Below are positions 1 to 12,057 of a DNA stretch of 64,000 nt, in pieces; position 1 is the first letter of the stretch; the number at the start of each line of letters is the position of its first letter. The stretch is taken from assembly GCF_963675165.1 (NCBI RefSeq), contig NC_087377.1, positions 9,193,122-9,257,121 on the forward strand, read 5' to 3'. Position numbers and translations under genes: made by a program. Under the pieces are notes generated by a model. That model did no database searches. It worked only from the letters and a program-made list of their open reading frames with translations, and was not told the DNA's origin. This stretch comes from Halichondria panicea (lineage: Eukaryota; Porifera; Demospongiae; Suberitida; Halichondriidae).

Positions 1-1189
1 TTTATTTATGTGAAACCGTACTTGCTTTACTCTTTTTGAAGAATGTTGAAATTGGCACTTGACTTGGTCTCTTCCTGTTACTCATTGTTGTATAATAAGT
101 AAGTCTGGTTGAACATAATTACCACAATCAAAGCTGCATGACCACTGGACACACACATGGATGTGGCCCATCTTGTATCCAATTAATTACTGCTTACTAT
201 GCAGTTTTTGCAACGCGATCAGTTGAAAAAGAGTAAAGAAGCTGCCACTGCTTTTAGCTAAGTTCTGTTCCTTCTAGAGTGGACTACATGCAGGTATTGA
301 CATTACTACATAAGTAGAATAGGTAAAACATGACTGTAAATGACTGTAGATTGCTAAAAATCAATTTTAATATTTTGAGCAAAGGGGGGTTCCTTTGCTC
401 CCTTGGATCTCCCCCTGGATCCGCCTCTGCTGGGCATGCTGTTACCTTGTCTGATCATGCTGAGAGAATGTGAGACATGGATGAGGTCCTTTTATTCCAA
501 GTTCCTGGTCAATATGAATTGTAAATGAACTGTAACATAATAGTATGATATAGATCCAGTTATAGGGTTGCCTGCTTGCTCACTTTCTAGCCAGTCAGCT
601 CTCATCACATAGACATCCGGTTGCTGGGTGGGGCTCGAAAATAATGACTGCATTATAGGCGCATTCTCGAATATAAGCGTATAGAGCTTGCTATGGACCC
701 CAAAAGCGCACGCGCTAATAATCCAGTTTCTACGGTAAGCTTGTTGGAGACTAGAAAGCTGCTCGGTCAATGGCTATTTGTGCTACATGTATTAATTACT
801 GTAACACACTGTAACGCAATTTTATGGCTGCCCTATACTGCATGGTATCCTCAGTGACCAAGCAGCACAAATTATAGACTGGTACTGTTACAGTATTGGA
901 AGTTTAAACATTATAGCCATTGAGTGGGGCTCCACTGCTCAGAATATACTTCTCTAGGGGGGAGGCCCTAAATCACTATGGAGGGCCTAGGTTGCTAACG
1001 AAATAGGGCCCCCCCTAACACCCCAAATCGCAATGAGGGGAGCCCCATATCACTTTTACACCGGTAAGCCACAATGATATACCATAATTATTGCATATAG
1101 AATAGATAAGGAATAATCACGTGCGTGGACTTCCATTTCCAATCCCTCTCTTCCTTAATTTATGCCACATGCACACAACAAATAAAACT
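1..1189. other. Non-coding stretch with GC-rich repeat remnant
   Basis: I see no gene here. About 952-1065 is a GC-rich fragment (runs of G and C, an ATATCRC-type box, ACACCGGT) that resembles the better preserved repeat at 4911-5212. A short stretch near 1136-1152 matches the subterminal TTTCCAATCCCTCTC box of the 7-bp-duplication element family (25336-26883), so it is probably a solo end. Confidence 0.4.
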
Positions 1190-1930
1190 ATAGAGCACTA
1201 AAGTGCAAACCTTGGCTGGTGACATGATAATAAAGAAACCAGAAGAGTGATAATGCAGTGCATGTAGCATGTATGACTAGCACAGCAACTCAAGAGCTAA
1301 ACCAGACTGGAGGCTAGACTGGAAACCACTCCCCTTCTCTCAGGAGAAAGGGACTGGCAAGCTGCCGTGTTGAGAGTTGTCCCAGTGCGTGAAGAATGTC
1401 ACGCTGCCACAAGAATGTAAACGTCACAAATACTCATGTGCCACCGCCCACACGCTAACTATTACTGCACAAAATATTACCGGCCTCGAGTATAAGTACA
1501 TTCACTGGCGGTCTGTTATCGAGGCTGAGCTAATATCACCCACGCATTACGCATTTTGTGGTTTGTTCTAATTGCATTTCAACGGCAACTTGACAGTCCC
1601 CAGAGCCCAGAGCGAAGGGAGTGGTTTCCAGTCTAACTAGAGGCATGCTGAAACATTGAGTGGTACATGTCACATGAGACATGCACTGTGGACTGGGATC
1701 ACAGCAAAGAAGCCTGGAGTCTTAGACTTAGAGAGGTATGGCTCCTGCCAGGCTTGAGTATACAGGATACAGAGTCAGCCAACAACCAGTCACAATATTA
1801 GCTTTCTACTATTCAATTGTTCCTGGTACGGGATCACTTCAGCTGCAAATACGTAGTCAGCAGGAGCTAGATCTAGATAATTCTAGCTTTCTACTTTAGT
1901 GACCCTGTTCCTGGTACAGGATCACTTCAG
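1190..1930 (+). repeat. Dispersed repeat, filled copy (continues at 2959)
   Basis: This segment is similar, in reverse orientation, to 49676-50096. Shared landmarks include the boxes GCACTAAAGTGCAAACC, TGACATGATAATAAAG and CTTTCTACTTTAGTGACCC. Compared with that copy, this one is interrupted twice: by 1315-1635 and by 1931-2958. Both insertions are missing from the other copy, so it serves as an unoccupied reference. No coding potential is visible. Confidence 0.65.
1315..1635. mobile_element. MITE with TAGACTGGAAACCAC ends
   Basis: About 320 bp with inverted ends TAGACTGGAAACCACTCCCC / GGGAGTGGTTTCCAGTCTA. It is absent from the paralogous repeat at 49.7-50.1 kb, which supports insertion. The flanks CTGGAGGC and CTAGAGGC may be an imperfect 8-bp target duplication. 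A relative with the same end sequence lies at 62227-62455. The short open frame inside it is not conserved and I do not regard it as a gene. Confidence 0.65.
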
Positions 1931-2958
1931 GGGTTGTTATAAAACAGGGAATGAGAAGTGAGGAAATGAGAAATGAGGAAATAAGAAATAGGAAATGAGG
2001 AAATGAAGAAATGAGAACGAGAAATGAGCTGTTAGGCAGAGCATATCTATGGGCAGAGCAAGTCTGAAGACAAAGCTAACATCTACTGAGCTACAGGTAC
2101 GTACCTCCTGACAAGTCTCCTGGTGCTCTGCCACCATACAGAACTTATGTTCCTCTGGTACACGGTGTGACACTCTCTACCTCTATCTACTTGTGTGCCA
2201 TGTACAACTGGCATGGTTCAGACATCAGATCTACCTACGTAACGGTACTTACATGTACTGTCCTACAGTCCCACAGTCTCAAACAATTTACCTATGCGTG
2301 GATATACTGGCAATACATTCACTGATTTCACAATCCGGTGGGCAAGTGATAGTCAATGGACTGGACTCAATGTCAACATCTACATGTAAGTAACAGCAAA
2401 GAAACCTCCAAAACTGTTTGTCAAACCAAGCAAATTCTAATGATCTGCCAGTTCTGTCGTAAAGCTGCAGGAAGTAATGACATTAGTACACTGTACTGGT
2501 ATCATATCCAATTTCGCTACAGGGTGAAGAAAGCAATTCCCATTACCATTCTCACAAGCAATGCCTAGTGAAAGCTGATGCTACCTTTAATGAAGAAAGC
2601 TCACTGTGCCATCTGAAGCGATGGTAAAATTTAATTCTTACAATGTGTCCGACAACCTGTACTGTGTGGAGGTGCCACTATAATTATATATTTGATAACT
2701 AAATACTTAGTCACCTACTAGCTTCTTGACTGATATCAGTCATTACTTTTGTGCATCTATATAATTATTATTATTATAACAATGTCATAATTATTTGTGA
2801 TGAAAATTAATGCCATGGTGATGATCGTAACCATAAATATATTATTATTTTTCTATTTCTTATTTCTTCATTTCCTCATTTCCTATTTCTTATTTCCTCA
2901 TTTCCTCATTTCTTATTTCTCATTTCCTCATTTCTCATTCCCTGTTTTATAACAACCC
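1931..2958. mobile_element. 1.03-kb DNA element, 9-bp target duplication
   Basis: Inverted ends begin GGGTTGTTATAAAACAGGG and continue into mirrored purine/pyrimidine minisatellite arms, (GAAATGAG)-like on the left and (CTCATTTC)-like on the right. The element is flanked on both sides by TCACTTCAG (1922-1930 and 2959-2967). The paralogous repeat near 49.68 kb has the unoccupied site. A 9-bp duplication is typical of Mutator-like elements; the assignment is inferred, and no transposase is visible inside. Confidence 0.8.
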
Positions 2959-2967
2959 TCACTTCAG

Positions 2968-3646
2968 CTGCAGAGGAGGTACGACACGCGGTTAAGCTCA
3001 TGTGGCTGCTATTTCTTGATTGAAGGCAAGAAAGACAAAAAAAGTCGTTAAAATGCGTCACTTGAAAGATACACGCAAACCAAATCCACTATCAAAGTAC
3101 ACAGTCTTGAATGATATGATATTCATGCACAAGTTAATGAGATTCATAATCCTTTTGTTCAAGCTACATTTTGCTCGCTTTTATTAGACAACGAACTGAA
3201 AGCTGCCACTATCAAAAGTACTAACTTGTTGTGTGGAGGCTACCCATGCTGTAAACGCAGTGCTAGAACATCCAGGTAAGCAGACCCAGTCACAAGCTTG
3301 TTAGCTTTTGCTCGACAATAAAGCTTTAACATCAAAATCTGCCACTATTTATTTATTAAATTAGCTAATTAGAGCTAAGTCCTCCCTTCTCTACGGAAGC
3401 CCATTAGGGACATCCCCAGGTCATTAATTCTCAAGGTTCAAGTTTTAAATTTCTCCAGGTCCAACTCAAAATTTCTGTCGCTGAATCTGTTGACAGCTAG
3501 TTGTGTTTGGTGTCTATGATGGTTACTGGACCTAACCTTATCAGCACATAATACCCATACTAGCTAGATCCGCCTAGATCTAGTCATGTTTTTTGCTGAG
3601 TCAGCAAAAACGAAAAGCAATTTGGCCTGGAATGTCATTAAAAGGT
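2968..3646. other. Non-coding, dispersed repeat fragments
   Basis: No gene seen. About 3180-3360 resembles the repeats at 17276-17450 and 49388-49640 (shared boxes: aaagctttaacatc, aaatctgccac). The stretch 3601-3646 belongs to a repeat whose uninterrupted copy is at about 63684-63765. Confidence 0.35.
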
Positions 3647-3652
3647 CATAAT

Positions 3653-4811
3653 TATGGCGCAATATTAGTGCCAAAATTAGAGTATATACGTATTTGTATC
3701 TAGGGGGTACTCTTTTTGTAAACTGGTATAGAAAATAAACATTCAGGGGTACACTTTTTATCACTTGGGGATACTCTTATCAGTTTAGGTACACAAATAA
3801 TTCTTTTGAGGGTACCTACTCTTCCATATTATAATGACCTGAAGAGTACCCTCAAATATATTTTCCATACTGAACTAAAAAGAGTACCCTCAAATAAAAA
3901 GAGTACACCCTCAAATAAAAAGAGTACCCCCAAATAATTTCTAAGGTTAAAGTTCACGTACTTTAACCTCTACGTGTATTTCTATTTAGAGCGCATCCTT
4001 AGACTTGAGTACGTTTTGTCCATGTAATAAAAGCACCATAATTATAATTTTTTTATCTAGTCTCATAAAAATTAATAATAATTATCATAAGGGATCTGAT
4101 GAAGGCCTTCCCACTTCTTCAGAAGCTAAGGTAGGTGTACAAAATCTACTCGCAACTGTATGGTCTCGCCACCAGCATGTCCTCTAAAGATAGCGTGTGC
4201 TAGAATTTACATAGCCCAGGGCTTCTGCCTCTGTTTGACTCAACGAGCCATCAACAATATCAGTCAACAGTTCTCTATAAATCAGCTATCAGCAGCTTCC
4301 AGCGTAGTTACACCAGACTTCCAAGGGACTGTTCAATAACCATAAAGATTAATATCAGCAGCTTCCAGCGTAGTTTAATACACCAGACTTCCAAGGGACT
4401 GTTCAATGATTAATATTGCTCACAATTCTAAGGGGCGCTCTAAATAGAAATACAAGCCACACCTCTAAGTAGAGGTTAAAGTGCGTGTACTTTAACCTTA
4501 GAAATTATTTGGGGGTACTCTTTTTATTTGGGGGTACTCTTTTTATTTGAGGGTACTCTTTTTATTTGAGGGTATATACTCTTTTTATTTGAGGGTACTC
4601 TTTTTAGTTCAGTACTCTTCAGGTCATTATAATATGGAAGAGTAGGTACCCTCAAAAGAATTATTTGTGTACCTAAACTGATAAGAGTATCCCCAAGTGA
4701 TAAAAAGTGTACCCCTGAATGTTTATTTTCTATACCAGTTTACAAAAAGAGTACCCCCTAGATACAAATACGTATAATATACTCTAATTTTGGCACTAAT
4801 ATTGCGCCATA
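3653..4811. mobile_element. 1.16-kb element with minisatellite arms, 6-bp duplication
   Basis: Long inverted arms start TATGGCGCAATATTAG and carry mirrored tandem copies of a GGGGTACTCTTTTTATTTG-like unit. Arms cover about 3653-4000 and 4426-4811. The flanking hexamer CATAAT occurs at 3647-3652 and 4812-4817. The same host repeat is present without the insertion at about 63691-63765, where a single CATAAT joins the two flanks. No transposase is encoded, so the element is non-autonomous. Confidence 0.85.
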
Positions 4812-4910
4812 CATAATTAGTGAAAGTTCAAGTGATGTCCGACCTCCTCTGGAAGTCCCTTTTCTCCTGCCCCCGTCCAATCAGAGAAAAGGGAGTGGCT
4901 TGCGAGTCTA

Positions 4911-5212
4911 AGGTCCCCCCCCTATAAACACCTCAAATCGCTAGCTTTTTAGGGCTGGCCGGGGGCCCCAAAAGGACCATATACTATATAGTATACTATA
5001 TAGTATATCGCTTCTACACCGGTGTAGCCTCGATTCCAGGCCGTATTTTAATCGGCCTTGAATCGAGGCTAACACCGGTGTAGAAGCGATATGGGGCTCC
5101 CCCCATTTCAGGGCCCCCGGGCCCTAAAACGCTACTAAAACGCTAGCGATTTGGGGCCCCCCCACGGCCCTATTTCACTAGCGCTTTGAGGCCCGATATG
5201 GGGCCCTCACTT
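4911..5212. repeat. GC-rich palindromic repeat
   Basis: Blocks of GGGGCCCC type flank a palindrome, ATATCGCTTCTACACCGGTG with its reverse complement, which is interrupted by the 47-bp element 5025-5071. A related fragment is at 952-1065. A run of alternating ATACTATATAG lies at 4980-5006. No gene seen. Confidence 0.5.
5025..5071. mobile_element. 47-bp TAGCC-family element, 9-bp duplication
   Basis: A complete miniature element consisting of little more than its two ends: TAGCCTCGATTCCAGGCCG, a short AT spacer, and the inverted end. It is flanked by ACACCGGTG at 5016-5024 and 5072-5080. Removing the element and one flank copy restores a near-perfect palindrome, so insertion was at the palindrome centre. 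Confidence 0.85.
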
Positions 5213-5655
5213 ATAACTTCAGAGCCTCCAAGTATACGGTTTTTTCCGTATTTATACGGATTTCTGTCTTCTAATACGGTTATACGGAATTAACTGCAAA
5301 AATACGGATATACATGTAGATCTAGAAGACTAGAAGTGACCTTTTGTCAGCTTACAGAATAAGTTAACTGGCCTTATAGTTGACAGTGAAGGATCTAGTA
5401 GCATCCATACAGCTGTAGTAGCTCTATGCTCTATACTAGTAGTGAAAGACAGCTATAATTTATAAAGCCAAGTCTCGCTTACCACGCCCCTTTATTGAAG
5501 GGGCGGGGCAATTACAAAGCCACTAAACAGCATTTCACTAAACACTAAACAGCATTTCATCTCATTTTCATGTTTTGTACTGAAAATCATCATACAGAAA
5601 AATGAGCTGATTAATACTGAAAAGAAAAGTCTCTACTTGGAGGCTCTGTAACTTG

Positions 5656-5855
5656 NNNNNNNNNNNNNNNNNNNNNNNNNNNNNNNNNNNNNNNNNNNNN
5701 NNNNNNNNNNNNNNNNNNNNNNNNNNNNNNNNNNNNNNNNNNNNNNNNNNNNNNNNNNNNNNNNNNNNNNNNNNNNNNNNNNNNNNNNNNNNNNNNNNNN
5801 NNNNNNNNNNNNNNNNNNNNNNNNNNNNNNNNNNNNNNNNNNNNNNNNNNNNNNN
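5656..5855. other. Assembly gap (200 N)
   Basis: Exactly 200 Ns, the usual placeholder for a gap of unknown size. It lies just 3' of the last readable exon of the Mesh-like gene on the minus strand, so that gene's sushi, membrane and tail exons may be missing here. Confidence 0.99.
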
Positions 5856-5888
5856 TGGGTATAGAATTAAGAAATGTGCATTGCTTAC

Positions 5889-6129
5889 TTGGTCGGGAAA
5901 TGTTCACAATATCTTCAAACTCCTGTCCTCCATTGAGGGTCGAGAGTCCGACCATGGTGTTTTCAGTCGTGGCTATATCAAACCGACAGAAAAAGTCATC
6001 CCCACAGAGGTCATCTGCTTCCTGCTCTAAGGATGGATTAGAAAATACTACCTCGAATGTCGGTGTAGTTAGCCCAGCTCTCACCCTCAGGATATGTGAA
6101 AAGACTGTCTTGTGGCCTGTTAATACTCC
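5889..6129 (-). pseudogene. Mesh-like exon 8: post-VWD segment
   Basis: Acceptor ACATGTAG, donor GTAAGC. WSINRPQDSLFTYPEGESW followed, after a one-base shift, by ADDLCGDDFFCRFDIA matches the segment after VWD in SUSD2/Mesh proteins. Further exons would lie in the gap or below 5655, where only a short open stretch (VTEPPSRDFSFQY) is readable. Confidence 0.65.
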
Positions 6130-6300
6130 CTACATGTAACATCATAATTATTAACGTTAACAAACGAAAATAGTACAAAGCTGACACCTATTGAGTTCAA
6201 CCGCATAATGATCTATATTACCTACACAAAGTTAATGCCAGATTTGGGGAGGGCAGAGAGTATCATAATTTTTTTCGTGGCTACATTATAATATACTCAC

Positions 6301-6846
6301 ACGTAACTCCAAACATTTCATGGATGGTCTTCAAGTCCGCATCCAGTGAAAGGGGATTCCCGGTACGTGGTGTGAGGTCATCAGCTGTGTCCCCATTGTA
6401 GTTTCCTATTAACCCTTGGGTTCGTCCTTTCCATAAAATGGGAAAACTCACTAACAGAATTGATAAGAAACCATTCTCTTCTCTGACTTCAATATACGCT
6501 CCGCTATTGAATCTCGCAAAAAGTTTATTTCCGTCTTTTTCGACAGCCACTCCATTGAATTGTTGAAGAGACACTTCAGTAAAATCGATAAATGTTCCAT
6601 TTATAAGAGCATCAGGGTCATCGGAAAAACCAACTTGAAATTGGATTATACTAGAACCGTCGGTCATAGCAACAGCGGAGAAGACAGAAGCTCCAATTGG
6701 GTCTCCCTGAGGATTCACAGCTTGGGTCATTCGTCCCTGAAATGAGAAGATGTCATCCACTTGAGCTATCAGGTACTCTCCCTTGCCGTTAAAGGTGTAC
6801 TTAAATCCATCCAGAGTCACAATGTGGGGATCTCCATAGACACACG
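6301..6846 (-). CDS. Mesh-like exon 7: VWD domain
   Basis: A 546-base exon, phase 1 to 1, acceptor TTATATGCAG, donor GTGAGT. It opens CVYGDPHIVTLDGFKYTFNG, the hallmark of von Willebrand factor type D, and includes GLIGNYNGDTADDLTPRTG near its end. The exon is open throughout, in contrast to its neighbours. Confidence 0.9.
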
Positions 6847-7013
6847 CTGCATATAATAATGGGGAAAACTGTATACATCGTTAAGTCATCACTATCTAAC
6901 AATAATTATAGACCTAACAATAATTATGGACCACTATAATTATATATAGATCTATATACATGTACAAGGGAGGAAAAAGTTCTTTCTAGATCTTTATCTA
7001 TGATTATACTTAC

Positions 7014-7234
7014 CAGGATTGGGTGGGTTATATCCTTCTCCATTGTCTGAAGGACGCTTCTGATAATAGGCATCACAATTACTAAGTGGTCCAAAGCAGC
7101 AGAGAAAAGCAGGAAGGACATCTTCTAGGAAATGGCCCAGAAAATTTTGTGGGGAAACTTGTCAACTGAGCCTCCTCCTGGGGCACCCACCAACAGGTTT
7201 CCACTTTTTTCATAACAACATTGCTGTCCAGCAC
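7014..7234 (-). pseudogene. Mesh-like exon 6: AMOP C-terminal half
   Basis: Acceptor GTCCCTCAG, donor GTAAGT. GAGQQCCYEKSGNLL is a strong AMOP signature. After a one-base shift the frame continues LEDVLPAFLCC, LSNCDAYY and RPSDNG, the usual bridge to VWD. The last codon is completed in phase by the VWD exon. Confidence 0.8.
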
Positions 7235-7457
7235 CTGAGGGACTATATAGAGAAAATACTAGTTGTGACGAAGTGTACTCTATAATAATGATATAGTGTA
7301 TATTTAGTAAGGACCATAATAATTATTATAATAAGTTGCAAACACCACTCTAATTCCTCTGTAACATCGATCATTAACTAGCCACCCTGCTTTTCCTAAG
7401 CAGTTGCATGCATGGTTTTTGCCATATAAAAAACTGGTACTGAAAATATCCATCCAC

Positions 7458-8430
7458 CTTGCCTCTCTTGATCTGAAGCATGTCTCTGATCCAATGTGAA
7501 AGACGTATCTGCTTAAAAATGATATTTATACCAGAATCCTCAACAAAGCCACTATTAAATAGCCTAACTTGAGTGACCCTAGGTGGACAAGGGAGGAGTT
7601 CATCAAGAAGGTTTTTACCGATACCTGTAGGCTGATCATTGCACCAAGCTTCACATCTTAATCGGAGATTATTACTACTCATGTAATACAGAATTGGTGT
7701 CCACAGAGTTACTCTATTTACCAACAATCGAACAATCGGCCTTCTTCGTTGCATAACATCTCCAGAAAACTCTCCAATCCTAACTTGAATTGCAATTGGT
7801 CGTACAGCCATGTTATTATTGGTACGCACACTGAGAATTGGGAATTACCACATTTGCTTGCCCAACATTTGGTAAACCTGACGCTAGTATCTCAACATCT
7901 TCCCATTCTCCTGTGTTCATATCAAACTCAACAAGAACAATATTGACTTTGTAGAAGGACGGGTCTTCGGCATGAGAGGGAAGAAGATTAAAAGGATTCC
8001 AAGTTATTAAGATTTCGGTTTGAGGAAGAATGACTGGAGTGTTCAAATTGTGCTGTACCTCAGTACTGTCTTCAATGTGTACTGGAAAAGGAATAGCCCC
8101 ACATGCATGCGCGCAGTGTAACATAATTATTAAATTAAAGAATGCACGGTGACGAGAGTTATACATAACTAAAATGCTTCAACGTGAAGTATTGCATATA
8201 CTTCACGTATATAATTATTATAATTATGCACTTAATTACTATAAATAGCTTACATATAATTGCTACAAGACTGTAATTTTGTTCGTATATACCTGCATAG
8301 AATCGAGTGCCAATGTCATACTTCAACGTTCCATTCTTATTTGTGACAACGACACGAAGAGTTTTCGATCCAGGCTCTAAAAATGCCGGTGACACACAAA
8401 CAGCCACAACAGTTGGATTCTCATCTAGCT
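7458..8430 (-). pseudogene. Mesh-like exons 4-5: E-set and AMOP start
   Basis: Exon 8430-8293 (phase 1 to 1) encodes an Ig-like E-set strand pattern (VCVSPAFLEPGSKTLRVVV). Exon 8081 onward continues it (ILITWNPFNLLPSHAEDP), then a one-base shift near 7826 leads into an AMOP domain (CEAWCNDQ, LLPCPP, then after another shift ETCFRSRE). The border near 7458 is the least certain of the gene. Confidence 0.65.
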
Positions 8431-8919
8431 CTAAAAGCCCCACATTGTAGAACACAATAGTTAGGTAGAGAGTATTTTGGTACCAGCAAACAGTAGAGTG
8501 TAACTAGCTACTCACTAAACTGCTCTTCTTGGGCACTTTGTAAAATTGCGAACACGTGTTAAACTCTTTGCTATGGGTGGACGCAGAGCAAAGGAGGTAC
8601 GACACGGGTATATACGTACCTCAATTAGGTAGGCTTGGTTACGTGCAACATTCAACAGTAGAGTCATTGTTGAACGTGACTAAAATACGTAAGGGTATAT
8701 ATCATTCTTCTGGGGGTTGGACGTATATTACGCCCTGAGGCATCAAATTAGTATTGCCAGTAAACTATATACCAGTGAAAAATGTAAAAATATATGTTGT
8801 AACGGGATTGGAGTTATGCTCTCGCCGAATTTCTTGTTTCCACGCTTTTGATGTTCCCGCGGCCAATCCTAGCAACTGAAAATGTTTTGTGGGACTTGTG
8901 TATATAAATTAAGGCTTAC

Positions 8920-9219
8920 TATTTTCCATGTCCTCAGGGTCAGAGCATCGTGCAATATCACCGTTGACTTGAAATGTCCATACGCCCGGTATATTCACAT
9001 TGGTAGTGGAATCAATATTCATGATTAGTGAGCCTGGCACACTAAAGAACCTCTTCCCATCACCAGCATTGAATCCAACTTGTGCAGGGGTTCCCCCAAA
9101 TCCATTGGTGCTCCCTGAGGCATCTTCTTTGGTCTATTGCATCTCACCATCAGCGTATATAAGAACTTGACAAAAGAGGAAGTTCCATCTGTCATAAGCA
9201 CACACTGAAATGTTGCAAT
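8920..9219 (-). pseudogene. Mesh-like exon 3: NIDO, second half, frameshift and stop
   Basis: Acceptor CGAGACACAG, donor GTAAGC. The frame opens with TFQCVLMTDGTSSFVKFLY, then two extra bases shift it. The restored frame contains a TAG where the family has the Trp of MQW, and continues through [14 protein letters not shown] and FSVPGS. The exon sits between two opposing arms of a MITE family (about 8800-8890 and 9262-9370). Confidence 0.8.
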
Positions 9220-9718
9220 CTGTGTCTCGGAGAAAGGTGAAAAGTTAATTAAATACAGCATTTTGCACTGTGAAAATTGCTATGAAAATTGCTAGGAAAT
9301 TGGGAACCACTTGAACATTTCTATAGGATTGGCCGCGGGCAAGCACCAAAGAGTATCAAAACAAGCGAGGAGGAGACAAACCATCACAATGTCTTTATGT
9401 GATGCATGACAAGTGTATGCATGCATTGATTGTTCATTGATTGTTCATGACAGTACATTACTCTTGCGAAAGAAATCTTTAAGGAAGAACACATTTGCAA
9501 TGTAAAAAATTGCTAGGATTGGCTTACGGAGGAACCACAACTAGAAGTGTGGAACAAAAAGCGGGAGAGACCCGTAAGTCAATCCGTGAACAAGCCGATT
9601 TAACAATGCAAATAATTATATACTTGTTTATAATTCCACGTAATTTAATCGAACGTGAAGTAATGTAAGGGGACCATGTTAACATATACATGGATGCCAT
9701 TGATAATTTTGTTTGCTA

Positions 9719-10515
9719 ATTATGCCTCGAGGCGTAGCCGCCGAGGGATACGGTAAAGCTGACTGTGTGTGTGTGTGTGTGTGTGTATTCCAGCTGTAAC
9801 TGCTCAACGGTTGCAATGCGACGAAAACTAACAGCTTCTATAGGCTTCTAGCCACGTTCTCTTGGATTTTGATTTGGGGATTGACAAGATCTGTTAAAAC
9901 TGCTAGCTATAGTAGCCATTGTGAACTTGATCTCTTTGGACACACTCTTTAATTATTCCTGTGGATGTAATGCGCATGCGCGCTCATCCCCAAACGCTAG
10001 AGAATCCAGTGCAGTGGCAGAATCATCTTATTTCTTTTTCTTGAGGTCCTGGTGTATACCGGTAAGCCACAAAACAAATGATACCATATAGACTAGATAA
10101 CAATAGATACATGTACACAAGTCTTTTCTTCTCAGTATTAATATAGATAGATACACACTCTCTGCTTGTTTAATACTATACTGTCTGTGCTTAAATTCTC
10201 TCTTACACTGTGCCTTTGACAAAGGTTTGGCTACAGGCCATTCAAATAACATGCAGTTGCTTCAGTATCATTGATTTAATTATGTGATTGATCATCTCAC
10301 AGACTACTGACTATATGCCTTTGACAAAGGGTTTGCTCCCACTGTTTGGCTACAGCCCATTTAAGATGATCAGTATACACTAGGACACCCCTTTCTTGTG
10401 AAACAATCAGAGCACATTGCTAGCTCTTATAACACTCTAATATTTTTGAGCGAAAGCAAAAAACACATGGCGAGAGGCATTAGCAAGCGCACGCTTGCAA
10501 CACTCGTTAATTAAT
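9719..10515 (+). repeat. ~0.8-kb dispersed repeat, copy 1
   Basis: Begins TGCCTCGAGGCGTAGCCG, contains a GT microsatellite (9764-9786), the boxes CTCAACGGTTGCAATGCGACG and GGATGTAATGCGCATGCGCG, and ends near TGGCGAGAGGCATTAGCA. Other copies: 20513-21440 (same orientation) and 62808-63640 (reverse). Non-coding. Confidence 0.8.
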
Positions 10516-11252
10516 TTTGAGGAATGAACACACAATTATAGAACCTATAATTATTCTGCTGTTGTAGCAAAAGCTCACTGTATATCGTAAATTTTAACCA
10601 ATCATATAAGCTAAAGGTGCCGTGTTTTAAATGCTTGGTAAGTCTGATTGCATGGTAATGTCCGAGAATGAGACCTGCACGCATGCTGTAGAGGAAGGAG
10701 CTGTACAACAACTGAACTGCTGCATCTGCGTGCATTTACGGGCATGTCACAGTCATGCCCATCTCATAAGTGATATAATGAACACTAAAATACATAATTA
10801 TTACAAACAGTAATGATTTTCGTGAGTCAAACCTAAGAGGTCATGCGTCGGTGATCAGAACATATCCATGCATTGTCCAGGGTTTTATTTCTTCGGAACT
10901 GTTATTTGTTTGGAATTGGAATCTTTACGCATAGAAAAACCCAAGCATTATTGCTGATTGCGCATGCTATAGAAATGGGCGAGATCACGACTTAGTAATA
11001 ACAAACCATGCAGTGTTGCAAGTGTATAGTTTATAAACAGAGCTGCGCTAGTGCTGATAGCTAAATTAGTTTAATAGTTGTCTGCATGTCAGGCCAGGGG
11101 GGTGCTCAAGCCCACTGATAAGCTCCCTGCTAGACACGCTACTAACCAGCAACTTCATCTGAAAGCAATCTAGATATTGAGGTTAGACTATTTTTAAGTG
11201 CTCTATTAATTTCTGTGTCGTCAAAGTTGAATCGCAATTGCATGTAATAATG

Positions 11253-11309
11253 TAGCCTCCTTCACAAGGCCTAAACAATTCAAGGAAGAGCGGCCTGGGA
11301 TCGAGGCTA
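11253..11309. mobile_element. 57-bp TAGCC-family element
   Basis: Starts TAGCCTCC and ends GGCCTGGGATCGAGGCTA. The flanks GTAATAATG (11244-11252) and GTAATGATG (11310-11318) match at 8 of 9 bases, an aged 9-bp duplication. Confidence 0.65.
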
Positions 11310-11393
11310 GTAATGATGCTATACACGCTTGCAATCTATGTTTAAGAATAACTATTGTTATATAGAACACGCTCTTTTTCAATATATACCTAC

Positions 11394-11657
11394 CCGGTCA
11401 GTGTGTCCAACTCTATCCCAAGTGGCAATGAAAACAAAAATTGGAAGGAATCTTCTCGAAAAAAACGTCATTATATCGTTTCTAGCTTGTCTTAGAACAT
11501 CGTTATCTCGTGTCTCCCTGTAGTACACAGTACCTGTTCCATTTGTATCCACGTCAGCCCAATAGGGGGCAATCAGAAACAATCCGGACAACGGAAATGA
11601 TTGAGGAGTGACAGTTGAGACTGCAGCATCAAAGGAGATAACTCCATTTGGGTTCAC
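11394..11657 (-). CDS. Mesh-like exon 2: NIDO, first half
   Basis: 88 codons between acceptor CTACTCCAG and donor GTAGGT, phase 0 at both ends. The text VNPNGVISFD, LIAPYWADVDT and VYYRET is typical of NIDO domains of nidogen, Mesh and SUSD2. Intact, without stops. Confidence 0.8.
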
Positions 11658-12057
11658 CTGGAGTAGCAAAATATGTATAGAGCATTAATAGTTGTGAGGG
11701 ACCCGCATTGCTATCGGTATAATTATAGGTATATTGGAGTGCAATCAGATCGATAGCAAAAAATACACAGAATGGACCACAAACATATTTTCAATGAACA
11801 AGCAAATGAGACTGAATTGTTTGAAGGTGAAAGTAAGTGTCAGTGTATAGTCAATAATAAATTAAGTAAAACCGACTGCTATGGTATCAAAAACACACCT
11901 TTTTATAAGCGCCACAATTATATTCTACAAGCGTTTCTTTTCTTTGTACACCTAGTTCAGTCTGCATGAGTTGGCATAAACTACGGTTAACACTAAGCTT
12001 GCATACTTGAAAAAGGTTAGCATTATGGTGTCGCTGTTGGTAACACAAATAACTTAC

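Noticed and set aside
5611-6084. 157-codon open frame through the N run
   Set aside because: The length comes from translating Ns; only the part in exon 5889-6129 carries recognisable sequence.
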